Positions 11,317-23,574 of a DNA stretch of 64,000 bases are shown piece after piece. The position numbers and the translations under genes were made by a program. Position 1 is the first letter of the stretch; every line of letters starts with the position of its first letter. The DNA is from Trissonchulus latispiculum (taxonomy: Eukaryota > Nematoda > Enoplea > Enoplida > Ironidae), in NCBI GenBank assembly GCA_030248195.1, contig JASAND010005314.1, forward strand, positions 1 through 64,000, given 5' to 3'. The notes beneath the pieces are model-generated. The model did not search any database. It saw nothing but the letters and a program-made list of their open reading frames with translations, and was not told the origin of the DNA.

Positions 11317-14300
11317 GATTTGGGTTTGTGGCTTTTGAAAATGAATCAATCACGGAGGATCTCGTGGCTCAAAAATATATCGATATTAAGGGAGTCAAGG
11401 TTGGTTTGTTTGCCGACAGGTATATATTTGGTAGTTATCTTATTGTAGATAAGTTAAAATTACGTAGTTTTTCCTTGTAGGTATATATTGACATCTTTCG
11501 AAACTGCACACTCCAATCCAGTTTCGGTAGTTTTTTATTTATATGCCTAAACTTACAGTCCCTAACAAAAAGTAAAGTCCAAAAGTTAGTTGTTGTAGCG
11601 TCCAAAAGTAGCACAATATTGAATTTATTTTATTTTAAGGATTCACTTTTAGAGTCATCAACTTCTGTTGTCAATTCAAGTAAATTCTGGAATTACTTTA
11701 GCTGTTTAATAAAATTGTTGAGGCTCCTGGAATTCTGAACGTACTGTACGCAAAATATATAACTTAAAAATGAAGTTTTGATACAAATTTGCTTTTCCTA
11801 TCTATAAATTCTAAATCCTAACATTGAATCTCATAAACCTGTCTGTATCTACGGATTTTATTACTGGTAGGATTTACGTTATGGCTAAGTAGGGGACAGC
11901 TAGAACACGTGATATAAAAGTTGCGGCTCATGTCAAAATAATAATCACTTTTTAATGCGTTCCGATCTGCTAATTTTTTTCTTGGAGCTTTTATTTTCGT
12001 GTGGTTTCTGAATTTTTTTGTAGAGATTTGATCTATAACTATGTGTAGTTTCATTTTGATGGGTGTTCTTAACTTTTTGATGAGATTTGATCCGTAACTA
12101 CATATAGTTAAAAATTTTTGATGCGGGGGCTCTTGGCGCTTTTTAAAATTTTTTAGGCGATTATTCTGATCCTCTAATATCCTGAAGTTTAAGCTTTTAC
12201 TGGAGGTTCTGAGGGTTCTGGAGTCTGGGGGTTCTGAAAATGTGGTTGCCTGGTCTTAGATCTATTGCGAACATGTTCACCTTGTTATCAGCTTTCGATT
12301 GATTCCCATATTGCGGATATAGGGTGTAGTATACACATAAATCTCAGTCTAAATTTTTGAGAAAAGCCAGGAGGACCCCCCAGTTGTCCTCGCTTATTTG
12401 CTGTAAATTTGATGACAGTACAGATATTTGCACTGAGCATATCATGGCACTTGAAGTGCCTGATACAAATCCGCTACGTAGTCACGTAGCGGTAGTTAGT
12501 TACTAAGTGCTGGATATAAAGGCATTAAAAAATTGAGAACATTCTTTTTTCTGGTGGGGATTTTTGGGTTCTAACTCTTATCTTGACATGAGCCAAAGCT
12601 GCCGTTAAACAAATTACCGGTGGCCTGTTACTGGACACGATTGACAAACTGAGCTTCAATTAAATTTGGTAATTGTTTCCAAAACTTACTTTTTGACCAG
12701 TCATGTGAAAGAGGCGGTTTTGGGGGGGGTGCACCAGCGGCCTTCGGCCGCCGGAACAGGGTATTTTTTAGGGATTTTTTTCGGGGGGGGGCTTCCCGGG
12801 GGGGGGGGGCCCCCGGGCCCCGGGGGGGGGATTTCCGGGGGGGGGAAGATTTTTTTGCAAAAATGAGCCAAAAAATGGTATTTTTTGGCGTATTTCGCAT
12901 GGTGAAACGCAAAAAGTTCTCAAAAATGCCAGGATTTAAGCTAAAAATGGCTATTTTTACGAAAAAATCTCCGGCGAAGCCGGAAAATTTTTGAAAATTG
13001 GCCTATTTTTGGCAAAAATTTGGGCCTCCAAAAAATCCCGGGGGGGGGAAGCAAAAATCCCGGGAGGGGGCGATTTCGGGGGGGGGAAGGCATTTTCGGG
13101 GGGGGGAAGGTCAATTTCGGGGGGGGCCCCCCCGCCCCCCCCCTGTAAAAAATACCCTGGCCGGAAAACAGGATTTTTTTCTTTTTTGGACAAAAACGTT
13201 TTTGCCCTCTGGGGGGGGGGGGTGAGGCCCCCAATCCCTCCCCCAAGTAGTAGTAGAAGTTATATATGTTTTTGACTGTTCTTTTTTGGATGAGTTGCAA
13301 TCCTCGAATGAGGTGGGCAGGCTATGATTCCTTTTATCTAATACTTCAAAGTTCATCTACACTAAAACTTTTGTGAAACAAACGTAGCATAAGTTATGTG
13401 TACGTACCCGGAACGTATGTACGTAATTACGCAATTTGTACGTACAACGTATATATAGTTTCATTATTATCGGTTATATTATGGTAAATGGACAAGTCTT
13501 TTTGGCCTAAAGAAGTGGACGCACATAATTTGCAAATGAAAGAATAGTTGAAGAATAAAAGAAAGTCGCACACCTCCATGCTTTAAAATATCGGACAGCT
13601 GGCGAGACTCGAACCCGCTGACACCTAACCAGCTGGAGTCACTGGCGCCTCCGTAGTAGAATGAGCGTGACTGGAATAGGAATTCGAAACCGATATGTAA
13701 AATTTTCAACGTACAAGTCGATTGCACAGTGCAAGTTCCAAAAACTATTTAAAATCAGTTTGTATTTTCCTTCGGACATTCCTTCTCTCGTATGGACTTT
13801 AACGAATTAAAAGTCATCTTTAATTACTGCTTCAATCTAGAAGAATTTGCCTTTTTATGAGTAATATGGTCATTATTTTTCATTTTCACACTTCTGTGTT
13901 ATTTTAGGTTGAAGTCAAACTGGCCAGGCCTCGTGAAAATCCTTGCTGCAGTCTGAATAATGAGCAAACTGTGGTCCATAATGGAGTCTATGTGCCTCCT
14001 GGAGCCAAGCGTAAGCCAGGCGAGGAGGGTAGTGCCATGGACAATGCCCATCAGGAGATGAATCAGCGCGGTGTTTATGCCCCGCACAAGAAGGCTAAAG
14101 GCGGAGGGATGATGGCGCCAAATATGGGAGGTGGTTCTGCCGATGGTGGTGGATTTATGGTTAGTTTTGGCTTACAGCTGTACTTAAACCTGGGAACGAT
14201 AATGGGATAAAATTCATAATTTTTCAACTCCCTTTTTATATTATGTGTTTCTGAATTGTTCCCATGCTTCAATGTCGATGTAAAACAAACAAGTGTTTAT

Positions 14301-17300
14301 TCAGTAAAAACTCACAAGAACACAGAAACACATTTACTGAAAAGGAATACAAAGAGTTGTAACACAACTGCTAACATGTATCCATCATAAAAATATCAAA
14401 ACCATAAAAAACTAAAATAGTCAACAATAAAACTGGCATCAAACATCTTACGTACATATAGTCAATACAAGAAGCAAAAATGCAAAGGAGCAAAAAGAGC
14501 GTCTTAAAACAGCTGAATCGAGTTATTGAGTATATACATAAGTACTAGAACAAAAGGCAAAACTCCGCCAAATTCCAGTTGTTGATCCTTTGCTTGAAAC
14601 TGTTTGCGGTAGGAGCGTTAACAATATCGGAAGGTAAACTGTTCCAAATTCTCAATACTCTATTTGTAAAGAAAAACTTCTTTTCATGTCTACGGAATCG
14701 TGTTCCCATTAACATATAATTATGACCGCGTAAACTGGAAGTCGGTCTAAAACTAAAAAAATCCGAAACATTTACATCGTCAATACCGCGAATAATTCTA
14801 AAACATTGTACGAGATCCGTTTTAATTCTGCGAAGCTCAAGGCTCTCCATACCTAAAATATTCAACCTCTCGGCATAGGATTTGTTTCTCAAGCCCGGGA
14901 TTCTTTTTGTGAAACGTTTCTGTACATTTTCAATAGCCTTAATATCATTAACTAAATGTGGATTCCAAACAGCTGAGTTATATTCTACAATCGGACGTAT
15001 GTACGTAGTAAACATTGAGCACAAAAAAATCAGTATTACGACATCTAAAAGTTCTAAACAAAACATTCGTACGCTGTGCGGCCTTCCCAATCATTTTTGT
15101 GTAGTGATCACAAAATTTTAGATTATTGTCTACAACCACACCCAGGTCCTTTACATTAGAAACCGTAGGGATTTGAATATCATCGACTGTATATTCCCGT
15201 AGGGGGTTGAAATTGCCAAGGTGAAGGAGCACACATTTTTCAAGAGCAACTTTCAACTGGTTTTCAGTGGACCATCTGAAGAGGTTTTCAATATCAGTTA
15301 AAAGCGCCTGGAACTCGAGATCCGTTTTACAAGCAAAATATAATTTAGTATCGTCAGCATAAATTTTAATGTGACTCGTATTAACACGACTAACAACATC
15401 ATTTATATATACAAGGAAGAGGAGAGGTCCTAATACACTACCCTGTGGGACCCCACTTACTACTTCAAAACTGTTAGAAAGGTTGCCGTTAACCTTAACC
15501 CTTTGAGAGCGACCACTTAAGAAAGAATCAATCCAGTTCAGAAATTTAACTGGTATTCCCAGATGCTTCAACTTGTATAATAGCTTCACATGACTAACTG
15601 TATCAAAAGCTTTGCTGATGTCAATATACACAACATCTACAGGAATACCAACATCAATATAAGACACCCAATTATTCAAACATTCTAGCAGCTGGGTTTG
15701 GGTAGATCGGCCTGAAATAAAACCATGCTGATGACAAGATAGAATTTTTGAGACAACAAAATATGCAAAAAGAGGTTTTTTGAGGATGCGCTCTAAAAGT
15801 TTACAACAAATACATGTTAAACTAACAGGTCGATAGTTTACAGCTTCCAACCTACTACCTTTCCCTTTATAAATGGGCACAACAATCGCTTGCTTCCATT
15901 CCTCCGGCACAATCCCGAACTCAAGATTTTTGAAAAATCATCTGCAAGGGAATAGCCAGAAGTACCCTAAATTTCTTAAAAATGGTGGCAGGCAAAAGGT
16001 CCGGGCCACTACTGGATTCATTTTTTAACTGGGCGATAGAGTCAATCACATGTTTTCGGGTAATGGTAAAAGAAAGAAGTTCCCTGGTGGCGTCCTCATT
16101 TATATTATAGGCGGGCATATTAGGTAAATTATTGTCATCAACCACAAAAACTGACGAGAATTGCCTCCCAAAAACCTCAGACATCTCTACAGGATCAGAT
16201 ATTTCAACATTATCGACATTCAACAAATTAATACCGTCACTATTCTTCATGGTACGTTTAACATAACTATAAAACTTTTTGCTATTTGGTTTGTCCAGGA
16301 ACTTTATTTCCTTTTGCAAGACTTCTCTTCTAATTTCTTTAGAGCATAAGTTAGAAATATCGTTATAGTTCTTTTTCGAGTCACGGGTTGGTTGAGCCCT
16401 GTGTTTCCTGAAGGCTTTCAATTTTCTAGAAATTAAGCGTTTAACAGAATTAGAATGTTTCTTCCTACCACTCGATTTTTGCACCCGCTTTTTCGGAACA
16501 AACCTTTCAATTAGCTCCAAGCATATGTACTTAAAAACGTTCCACATTTCATTTACAGATTTATTTTGAAAAAGCAAGTTCCATTTAGGGTTCTGTAGAT
16601 ATCTAAACATACTAGCGTCGTCAGACTTGGCCCAAACAGGTGTATACATTGTACTGGGGAAAATACTACACGACTGACATACAACATCAAACTTGATTAC
16701 AGAGTGATCGCTATTGCCCAAAGGTGGCTTCACACAAACATTTGAAACGCTAGAAGGGTAACTAACAAATATAAGATCAAGGATCTTAGAGTTTCTGGTT
16801 GGGTATTCATTTACTTGGGAAAGGCAAAACGAATTAAATAAATTTAGGAATTCGTCTTGCTTATAAACCGAAGGAGCAGTGCTGGACACCCAATCAATCC
16901 CTGGTAGATTAAAATCACCAACTAGAATAATAGGAAGATTTAAGCTAACAAGAGATTCAAGCAGTTGACTAAAATATCCTAATGAATGTGACATAGTCAC
17001 TGAAGGCCGGTACACATTACAAACTATAATATCTGCATATCTGCTATTGACTCTTACACAAGTTACTTCAATCTCGATATTATGCGGAACATCAACTGCC
17101 CAACATTTCAAATTTTTATTCACAAAGGTAGCCACACCACCCCCCTTTTGATTACCAGCTCTATCAGCCCTAAATACATTGAACTGGGTATGACACTTCA
17201 AAATGTAGTCTGGATCAGCCTCTTTCAACCACGTCTCTGTTACAAATATTAGATCAGGCGACATCCCCGAGATTATTTCTGCGTTAAAATCATCTATTTT

Positions 17301-19577
17301 ATTTACAAGGCTTCTTGAGTTTAATAGAACGGCAGACAAAGAGAGAAAACTTTTAACGGGAAACGAGCTGTTTTCGGCCGACCGAACATGGCCTAGTGAA
17401 AAATTGGCTGTGATCTAGGCCTTCTACATTTTGAAGGGCCAAAATTTACAGCGTCACTATAAGTATAAGTATTGCAAGAAGTGGGATAGTTACCAAAGTT
17501 TAGACTAAGCAGTGGAAGTGGAGTAGATGCAGCAGATGGTATAGGCTCGTTAATCTTATCAATCCGACTTACAAGTAAAGGACATTTTCTTTTCTTATGT
17601 CCAGCACGACCACAATTAAAGCAGGAAAAGTTCCTAAACCGGAATCTGCAGTTTTTAGCGGCATGGCCCTGAACCCCGCATACATAACATTCTGCCCTGG
17701 AGGAGCCAGAAGGACGAACACGGGAGGATTGATTGTTAGAGACACCAGAGGGGGGAGATTCACCGTCAAACAGGACAACGACGGAGATGATGATGCAACG
17801 ATGCAGTATAAGTGTAATCTCCAGCACCACATACTGTTTTTGCTTTTTTCATGTCACTTTTTCTTTGTTTAGTTTCAGCCACCTGGACCTCCAAATTCAG
17901 GCGGTCCCCCGCCCATGGTGATGAATCCAATGGGTGCGATGCCACCTGGTCCGATGCCGCCGATGGGTGGTGGGCCTCGACCGCCCATGGGACCTCAGCC
18001 ACCGATGCCGTACGGGGCTCCGGCTGGCTATGGTTATGGAGCGCCGGATATGAGCAGTGGACCGCCTAACATGATGATGGCACCTCCGATGGGGCCTCCA
18101 ACGTCTGGCACCATTACAGCGTTTCCGCCCAGCGGTATTAATCCACAGACTGGAGGTTTTGATCTGAACAGTATGATGAGTAAGTAGCTCTCTAATTGTA
18201 AGTAAATTTGTGGGGAAAATAAGAAGAATGTAGCAAAACATTTTGTACTATTCTGTACCAGCCTATACGTGCGGAGGTAATTGCTTATGTCGTAAGGATT
18301 GGTTGTAAGAAAACTTATGTTAATTTAAATTTTAGAAAAGTATCATCGTCGTACTTTCGTGTATCGTTGAATCCGTTGTGATATTTATTTCTGTTTACTG
18401 TCTATACGTATGCTGTATGCATAAGTATTTTTCCGATCATCCCTAATTTTTCTTATTCCAGGCCAAATGCAGGGCATGGTGGCTCAGCATCAGCAGTCGG
18501 GAATGTCTGCCAGTCACATGCAGAACATGATGCTGATGAATATGATGCAGAATATGATGCAGATCATGCTGTCCATGGTCAGCAGTGGTCTCACTGGGAC
18601 AGCCGCAGCCACCACGCCCATTCAACAGCCTCCCCCGCCCACCATAAAACAGGAGCCGCAACCACCTGCCGCCGCACCTGTTGCGGTTCCAACCTCAGGT
18701 ATCCATGTTCACGCAAGTCCCTGTCTTGAGGTGTCTTTCAAGTCGGCTGTCTCAGCTTTAAACTGAATTTGATATTAATCTGGTGCACATATGTTTTCTT
18801 CGGCTAGTTCCATCAACATTTTACATCAGCCAAAAAAGCAAAATAGCTTCTGATGGTATCAAAAGCCGTTTCGCTTCATGGATGTATTTATGTAAATTCT
18901 CTCTCAGGTGTAACCTATTATTATGAGCTTTAGTGCTTACATTTATCTGATTTTTCAGTACCATCTCCAAACCAATCTTCTGCACCAACTTCGCAGAATG
19001 TCCAAGAAATGATGAAACAATTGCAGCAGATGTACATGAGTGTGACTGGTAAGCTGGTTAATTTGCTGGTTTGTTCACCTCACTTTTGGATAAAGTTACA
19101 GCACAACAAAAATTTCAACTCTTGTGTGCAGTCTCAGTTAGTACACACACAATGATTAGAGTATGACACTGAGCCTACTCTGTTATCAGAGCTAAAACTA
19201 TATTGTGTATCTTATCGGAGGTGGAAGCTAAGCGCCTGCATGTGTGTGCATATATTAGCCGAGTAGTGCGCGCTTGACCCTGTTTGGGATGACGTGCCTG
19301 TATGTGGGGTCAGTCGGAATCTGAGGCAGGATTGGTTTCTCCCGAAAAGTAGATGCTTATCCATCCAGTTACTTTCTGGTCTAACGCAATTATGCATGTA
19401 ACAGAAAATTTTGCTTTTCTAGTTGGCCTGGTTCTGGTTGTTTGTTGGCAATAGAAATCTTTTAAAGGAATTTTTGTGGGTGTCATTTTAGGAGGGGAGT
19501 GGAGATTTCCTGCAATATAAAAGAGTGCTTAGTACACCTTCAAATGTTTTGTTTCAGGACAACCGTTTCCAACGTGA
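11317..19577 (+). CDS. RNA-binding protein with an RRM (hnRNP/Musashi/DAZAP1-like), 3' part of the gene
   Basis: Exons read from splice consensus and phase: 11317-11399, 13908-14159, 17873-18179, 18462-18698, 18959-19048 and 19558-19577 (stop TGA at 19575). Junction phases agree throughout: 1 in, 0, 0, 1, 1, 1. The first exon opens with the RNP1 motif GFGFVAFEN, and the RRM closes across the junction as IKGVK-VEVKLARPRE. After it come a basic linker (GVYVPPGAKRK, GVYAPHKKAKGGG), a Gly/Pro/Met-rich region and a Met/Gln-rich segment (MQNMMLMNMMQNMMQ), then a short EMMKQLQQMYMSV tail. Such proteins bind pre-mRNA or mRNA in nucleus or cytoplasm. The RNP2 half and any upstream RRM were not found. 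An antisense LINE occupies the 3.7-kb third intron. Assignment to a named family is inference. Confidence 0.8.
12715..13230. repeat. G-run-rich element inside an RRM-gene intron
   Basis: Repeated units of 'ttttcggggggggg' and long G-runs, one C-run block, and small GC hairpins (gcggc-cttcg-gccgc at ~12738; ccgg-cgaag-ccgg at ~12970). ORFs on both strands are Gly- or Pro-rich artefacts of the runs. It resembles the G-rich cassettes of the window's MITEs and would form G-quadruplexes readily. Assembly length of the runs may be unreliable. Confidence 0.5.
13600..13665 (-). repeat. tRNA-derived SINE-like fragment
   Basis: On the minus strand an A-box-like 'tgactccagctggttagg' is followed closely by a good B box 'gggttcgagtctcg'. 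The T-arm pairs (gcggg/ctcgc around ttcgagt). The A-to-B spacing is too short for a functional tRNA, so this is probably a truncated SINE head or tRNA pseudogene. Confidence 0.4.
14545..15090 (-). pseudogene. LINE ORF2 C-terminal region
   Basis: 181 codons in a shifted frame. It carries the conserved LINE C-terminal sequence YIRPIVEYNSAVWNPH, the IENVQKRFTKRIPGL block and the RVLRIWNSLPSDIV block. These are routinely seen downstream of the RT in CR1- and jockey-like elements. The ORF ends near the element's 3' region. Confidence 0.8.
14978..15910 (-). pseudogene. LINE ORF2, reverse-transcriptase part
   Basis: 310 codons. Characteristic RT blocks: VPIYKGKG and NYRPVSLTC near the start, SKAFDTVSH (first catalytic Asp), GVPQGSVLGPLLFLVYINDV, and YADDTK (catalytic Asp pair). 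The pattern fits CR1/L2/jockey-type LINEs. The C-terminal thumb continues in a different frame, so another frameshift lies near 15.0-15.09 kb. Confidence 0.85.
15921..17339 (-). pseudogene. LINE ORF2, AP-endonuclease part
   Basis: 472 codons. Apurinic-endonuclease motifs in order: LLNSRSLVNKID (the catalytic Asn region), TETWLKE (Glu), GDFNLPGIDW (Asp/Asn) and SDHSVIKF (catalytic Asp-His). The enzyme nicks target DNA to prime reverse transcription. The ORF ends just before the RT begins in another frame, so a frameshift near 15.92 kb separates them. Confidence 0.8.
17393..17830 (-). pseudogene. LINE ORF1 remnant with two CCHC zinc knuckles
   Basis: About 145 codons on the minus strand. Two perfect C-x2-C-x4-H-x4-C knuckles are visible, CYVCGVQGHAAKNC and CFNCGRAGHKKRKC, followed by a Ser/Pro/Leu-rich tail and a stop. 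ORF1 proteins of LINEs bind the element RNA. The N-terminal part expected of a full ORF1 is missing. It ends about 55 bp upstream of the endonuclease ORF. Confidence 0.75.
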
Positions 19578-19951
19578 TTCTGGCTTCAAATCAGTTGGCA
19601 TTGCTAACATTTGCATGAACTTATGTTTGCCTGATTATACATTGTTATAATTGTATATTTCGTCTATTAAACCATGTCGTGTCGTACAAGCTGTGATATA
19701 TCAAGTGAACGTAGATTCAATAGTAATTCGTTTGTCAGTATGCCTTGCCATATAGCGCTGTAAAGAAAAACAAAGCTTCTTTTAATTTTGAAAGGCGTTT
19801 AGCATCCTGCACTAGGCCGAATTGGGCTCTTTTACGTAAAATGGTAACATTGTTTTGCTGGCTACTTGATAGAACTCAAAGGAAATTTAGTGGCTGCTTG
19901 TTAGAATTAATACGAAATTAGTGTTTTCAGTTTTTAATTAACACGAGCTGC

Positions 19952-19957
19952 AATAAA
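19952..19957 (+). terminator. Candidate poly(A) signal of the RRM gene
   Basis: AATAAA lies about 375 bp after the stop codon at 19577, within AT-rich sequence. A weaker ATTAAA lies near 19666. Either could end the transcript. Confidence 0.4.
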
Positions 19958-20239
19958 GAATCGTTGCAAGCAAGCAAATGTTTAACGTCCTTTTCAGTTT
20001 TTGAACGGATAACTTTCAGAGATGGCATCCAGCTTGGCAGTCGGATTTTGATGTAAAGTACGTTTCATCACGCCGTTGAAAGCATCCGGTGAATCCAACA
20101 CATGGGGTACATTTTCCTGTCGCTGGAGTGCACGCGTACTCTGAAACAATGTGCAAGCAACCGTACTGAAAAATCTAGATCAACACTAGTGCAGGAGATA
20201 CATACTGGATTCTTAACTGTAAAACTGAACTTGTTTTAT

Positions 20240-20930
20240 TGTGTGTCCCGTCCAGGTAGGTAGGTAGGTAGGTAGGAACTCACTTCCCTCCCGCCCGCTA
20301 GTTGGTGAGTTGTCGCGAGGCCTCTCCACAGAGACAACCAAGGCCTATAACTCCGATCGCGTCGGGGTTATCCACATTGGATGTTGGAAGCTTTAAACCA
20401 GAGAGTCACCCCCACACTTTTACGTGCCGGCAAGCTAGACAAACCATTGAAGCCAGTACAGAAGGCTAAACATTTACACCTAGTGAAGTGAACCGGTGTG
20501 GTCACCCCACTGAGGCGGTACCGATCTGTCCTGGTCGACCTCCATCCGTCCTTACTAATCCTCCATGTGCCACCAGATAGCGGGTAGGCACACCTGAAGT
20601 TAAGTGATGTAGTTGTCAGCAGGGCTTGGCATCAGTTGGATTTTACCTGTTTTCATTTTCCATACCAGACACTGTGACACGTAAACCATAGCTTAACCAT
20701 AGGATTGCGTAGCCTCGTCGATGACCACATCTCTGGATCCATTACTGGCTGGTTTCTACGTGGGCTCGCCACGCCCACAACCCTCCTCCTTTCTCAACCG
20801 GGCTTGAGACCGGCTACGGCGGAGTTCCCGGTAGTCCAATAGGTAGATAATCAGTCTAGTCAACTGAAGATTGTGGGTTCGATTGTATGTTCCCCTGGAG
20901 GCCGAATTTCTGGGGTCAAAGGTGTTGTAA
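20240..20930 (+). repeat. SINE-like sequence with a TAGG simple repeat and tRNA-like head
   Basis: Begins with about five ggta/tagg units at 20254-20277. At 20830-20885 there is a tRNA-like structure: a 5-bp anticodon stem tcagt/actga with 7-nt loop ctagtca (20851-20867, would-be anticodon AGT) and a B box 'gggttcgatt' at 20874. The acceptor stem does not pair, so this is a tRNA-derived fragment rather than a working tRNA. The middle (~20465-20500, 'catttacacctagtgaag..') looks like conserved SINE body. Confidence 0.4.
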
Positions 20931-21313
20931 TCCTTCCTTTCGTTCTTTATGTTATTGCCCGTTGAGGTTTTTGAAACGGCAAAGGTTACTTACAATACTG
21001 TGTGGGCGAATAGGATGACGAAAATGGAGGCGCACACTAAAGACATCGCTACAGAATCAGTTATAAATTCAAACATAAGCTTGATGCGCGTTTGTTCTAG
21101 TGGCTCATTGTTCGTGGTCCTGGCGCATTGTTCTAGTCAACCAGCTTGTGTTTATAGTGTTTTACACCGGCTAGCAACCGGCCGGCCTGTGGGCGTTCTC
21201 GGCCGACAGCCACCGGCCAGTCGGCCGGCGTCTAGCCAGGCATATTTTCAATGTCCATGTCCAAAGGCTAACTGAGCTAGAAAATTGCAAAATACATTGC
21301 AAAGACAATGGAT

Positions 21314-22972
21314 TAGAGTTGTGCCGTTAAGAAATTTTCCGGGTCAGCCCGGGCCTGCTGAACCGACCGGGCTGGGCCTCGGGCCCGGAGGCCCAATTCA
21401 AGGTTGTTCAATATTGGTGCTATTTATGTTTAAATAGGACTTCCTAGTGATAGTGAAGAAATTTTGGAAAAAATAGAATTATAGTGTTCCATTATATGCT
21501 ATTATATGCTGCATATAAATAAACACGTCATTAACATGCTGGTATAGAAATAGAATATATATATAACTGCACAGCATTTCCATTGATAGTCTTTATAGCA
21601 AAATTTTGGAAACATGGTTTTGAGCAGTAAACTAAAGTGTTACACTATTAGTAAAATTCTACTCCAACCAAGGAATGTTCTTAATTGTTTACACTAGGCA
21701 CTAATCGTTGGGAAATTAATTAATTAATTATTAGTTCAATTGAATTGAATTAAATTCCTGGTTCCTAAACAAATTGAGAACGCTGTCTATAAAACTACAA
21801 ACACAAAAATGGATGAAGTAAAAATGTCAGTAATTGAACCCATTACAGTTATCTGTACCCAGGGCTGCTCATATTTATTGAAAATAGTGTAAAATTTAAG
21901 AATTTTTGGGGAAACAAAAGCTAAGACAAGTAAACAATTTCAATCCTTCTGTGTCTACATAAACAATTTTTATCATTCGCCTTTTTATCTTTCTCAAAAT
22001 TTACCAAATTTAGCTCAAATTTTGAATGAATGTATTCAAGGCTGGGGGTTGAGTTGGCTGATAGTTGATACTTGATTCCAGCTCATCAATATGTTTACGA
22101 ATCAAGTTTAGTGCCTAGAGTACCTAAACACTTAAGGGGAGTCCACATTTTATAATCATTCAAATTTTATATTTTCAAAATTTAACTAAAAACTTTTAAA
22201 GGCCTAAATGAAAATTCTAATTGCAACAAATCACAGTGCTTATCCACACCTTTCTAATGATACCAGAGCATATTTCTAATCTGTGTAACTGGAATACGCA
22301 TTCTAAAATGATACCAGACAAGGCTGGTTGACATTGCCCAGTTTCGCGATTTTTTGACATAAAACCAAAACAGTGAAACTTTTTTAGTGTTCTACGTTTT
22401 AGCCTATGACAGAGGTGAGATTACTCAACAACCGTACGACTTACGATTTTATTTTAAAAACTCGTTAAAATATACCGTTTCGACACATAAAATGTGTAAA
22501 AAGCAGAGAGATCGGAGAAAGTCGAAATAAATTAACAAAATTTGGACCCCCCCCCTTAAGCACATTTCTTTACTTGGACTAGAATTTGCGTCACACTTTA
22601 CAATTTAGGTAACTGCTCAATCCGCCATTCCAAAATTTTGCTATAAAGACTATCAATGGAAATGCTGTCCAGTTGTATTTTCTATTTCTATACCAGCATG
22701 TTCATGACGTACATATATACTTATATGCAGCATATAATAGCATGTAATGGAACATTACTAAGCATGCTGCGTATTCCAAGCACACACTTTCTAATCACTT
22801 GCGTATTTACGCTACACATTTTAGAATGCGTATTCCAGTTACACAGATTAGAAATATGCGGCCGGGCCAATTCCCGGTAGGCCCGGCTCGGGCCGGGCCT
22901 TCGCGGCTGTCCCGACACGCGCCCGGACCGCTCAAACAACCGGGCCCGATTCAAGTCCCGGGCACAACTCTA
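21314..22972. mobile_element. hAT-type foldback element, 1659 bp, with 8-bp target duplication
   Basis: Terminal inverted repeats begin TAGAGTTGTGCC and end GGCACAACTCTA. They are flanked by perfect 8-bp direct repeats, caatggat, at 21306-21313 and 22973-22980. The arms carry GC-rich 'gggcccgg' sequence and extend at least 300 bp: 21480-21615 is mirrored by 22625-22755. The centre contains a copy of the dispersed repeat also seen at 520-925. No transposase is encoded. The 8-bp duplication indicates hAT-type mobilisation. Confidence 0.85.
22130..22565. repeat. Dispersed repeat copy, about 400 bp (copy 2), nested in the hAT foldback
   Basis: Direct-orientation match to 520-925 (see that entry for shared landmarks), ending in 'tttggacccccccccttaagcaca'. 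Its presence inside the foldback suggests nesting, or that the repeat is part of the element body. Confidence 0.55.
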
Positions 22973-23087
22973 CAATGGATGTATGAGGTTTTATACACTT
23001 TATATATTTTGATAGATGCCCGACCGAACTTGTCAAGTGGTAACAGGTGCTGTTGTGACACTTCTTCATTTCGCTTATTATCAAGAG

Positions 23088-23572
23088 TACATAATAACTA
23101 AGAGTGTGACAAACGTCACACTCTTAGTTATCAAGCAGAAAACATCATCTGCACAATAACGGCCTACCCCCCCACAACTGAGTACCTGGTGACCCCCCCA
23201 CAACTGAGTACCAGGTACAAAATTGTGCACTAGAACTCGAATGTTAACCCCCCCACAACTGAGTACCAGGTACACAATTGTGCACGAGCACTCGCTTGTT
23301 TACATGTTGAAGCCAAAAACATTCTATCAGCAGCTGGCCACTTTTTGGCTTCAACATGTAAACATACAAGCGAGTGCTCGTGCACAATTGTGTACCTGGT
23401 ACTCAGTTGTGGGGGGGTCACAAGCGAGTGCTCGTGCACAATTGTGTACCTGGTACTCAGTTGTGGGGGGGGTCACCAGGTACTCAGTTGTGGGGGGGGG
23501 TAGGCCGTTATTGTGCAGATGATGTTTTCTGCTTGATAACTAAGAGTGTGACGCTTGTCACACTCTTAGATA
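23088..23572. mobile_element. Long hairpin element with C/G-run cassettes
   Basis: Near-perfect palindrome of about 230-bp arms (23099-23325 and 23340-23569). The central loop lies in 'acatgttgaagcc..ggcttcaacatgt'. Each arm holds cassettes of a C- or G-run followed by 'cacaactgagtacc', 'aggtac' and 'acaattgtgc'. The tips are themselves small palindromes (taagagtgtgac..gtcacactctta). No coding capacity. A foldback or MITE of unknown superfamily, with related copies at 26.2 and 30.4 kb. Confidence 0.65.
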
Positions 23573-23574
23573 TT

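Larger units (their letters stand above)
14280..17850 (-). mobile_element. CR1/L2-like LINE retrotransposon, antisense in an RRM-gene intron
   Basis: Read on the minus strand the order is a zinc-knuckle ORF1 remnant, AP endonuclease, reverse transcriptase and 3' region. This is the usual non-LTR layout. The RT ORF is broken from its neighbours by frameshifts, so the copy is inactive as it stands. The 5' side appears truncated within ORF1. It lies wholly between the splice sites at 14160 and 17872, so splicing can remove it. Exact ends and target duplication were not resolved. Confidence 0.85.

Noticed and set aside
12628..13356. Several Gly- and Pro-rich ORFs on both strands
   Set aside because: They are produced by long G/C runs in the intronic element and occur in all frames at once.
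17897..18241. Arg/His-rich ORFs overlapping the RRM gene on the minus strand
   Set aside because: They are antisense shadows of the Pro/Met/Gly-rich exon 17873-18179.
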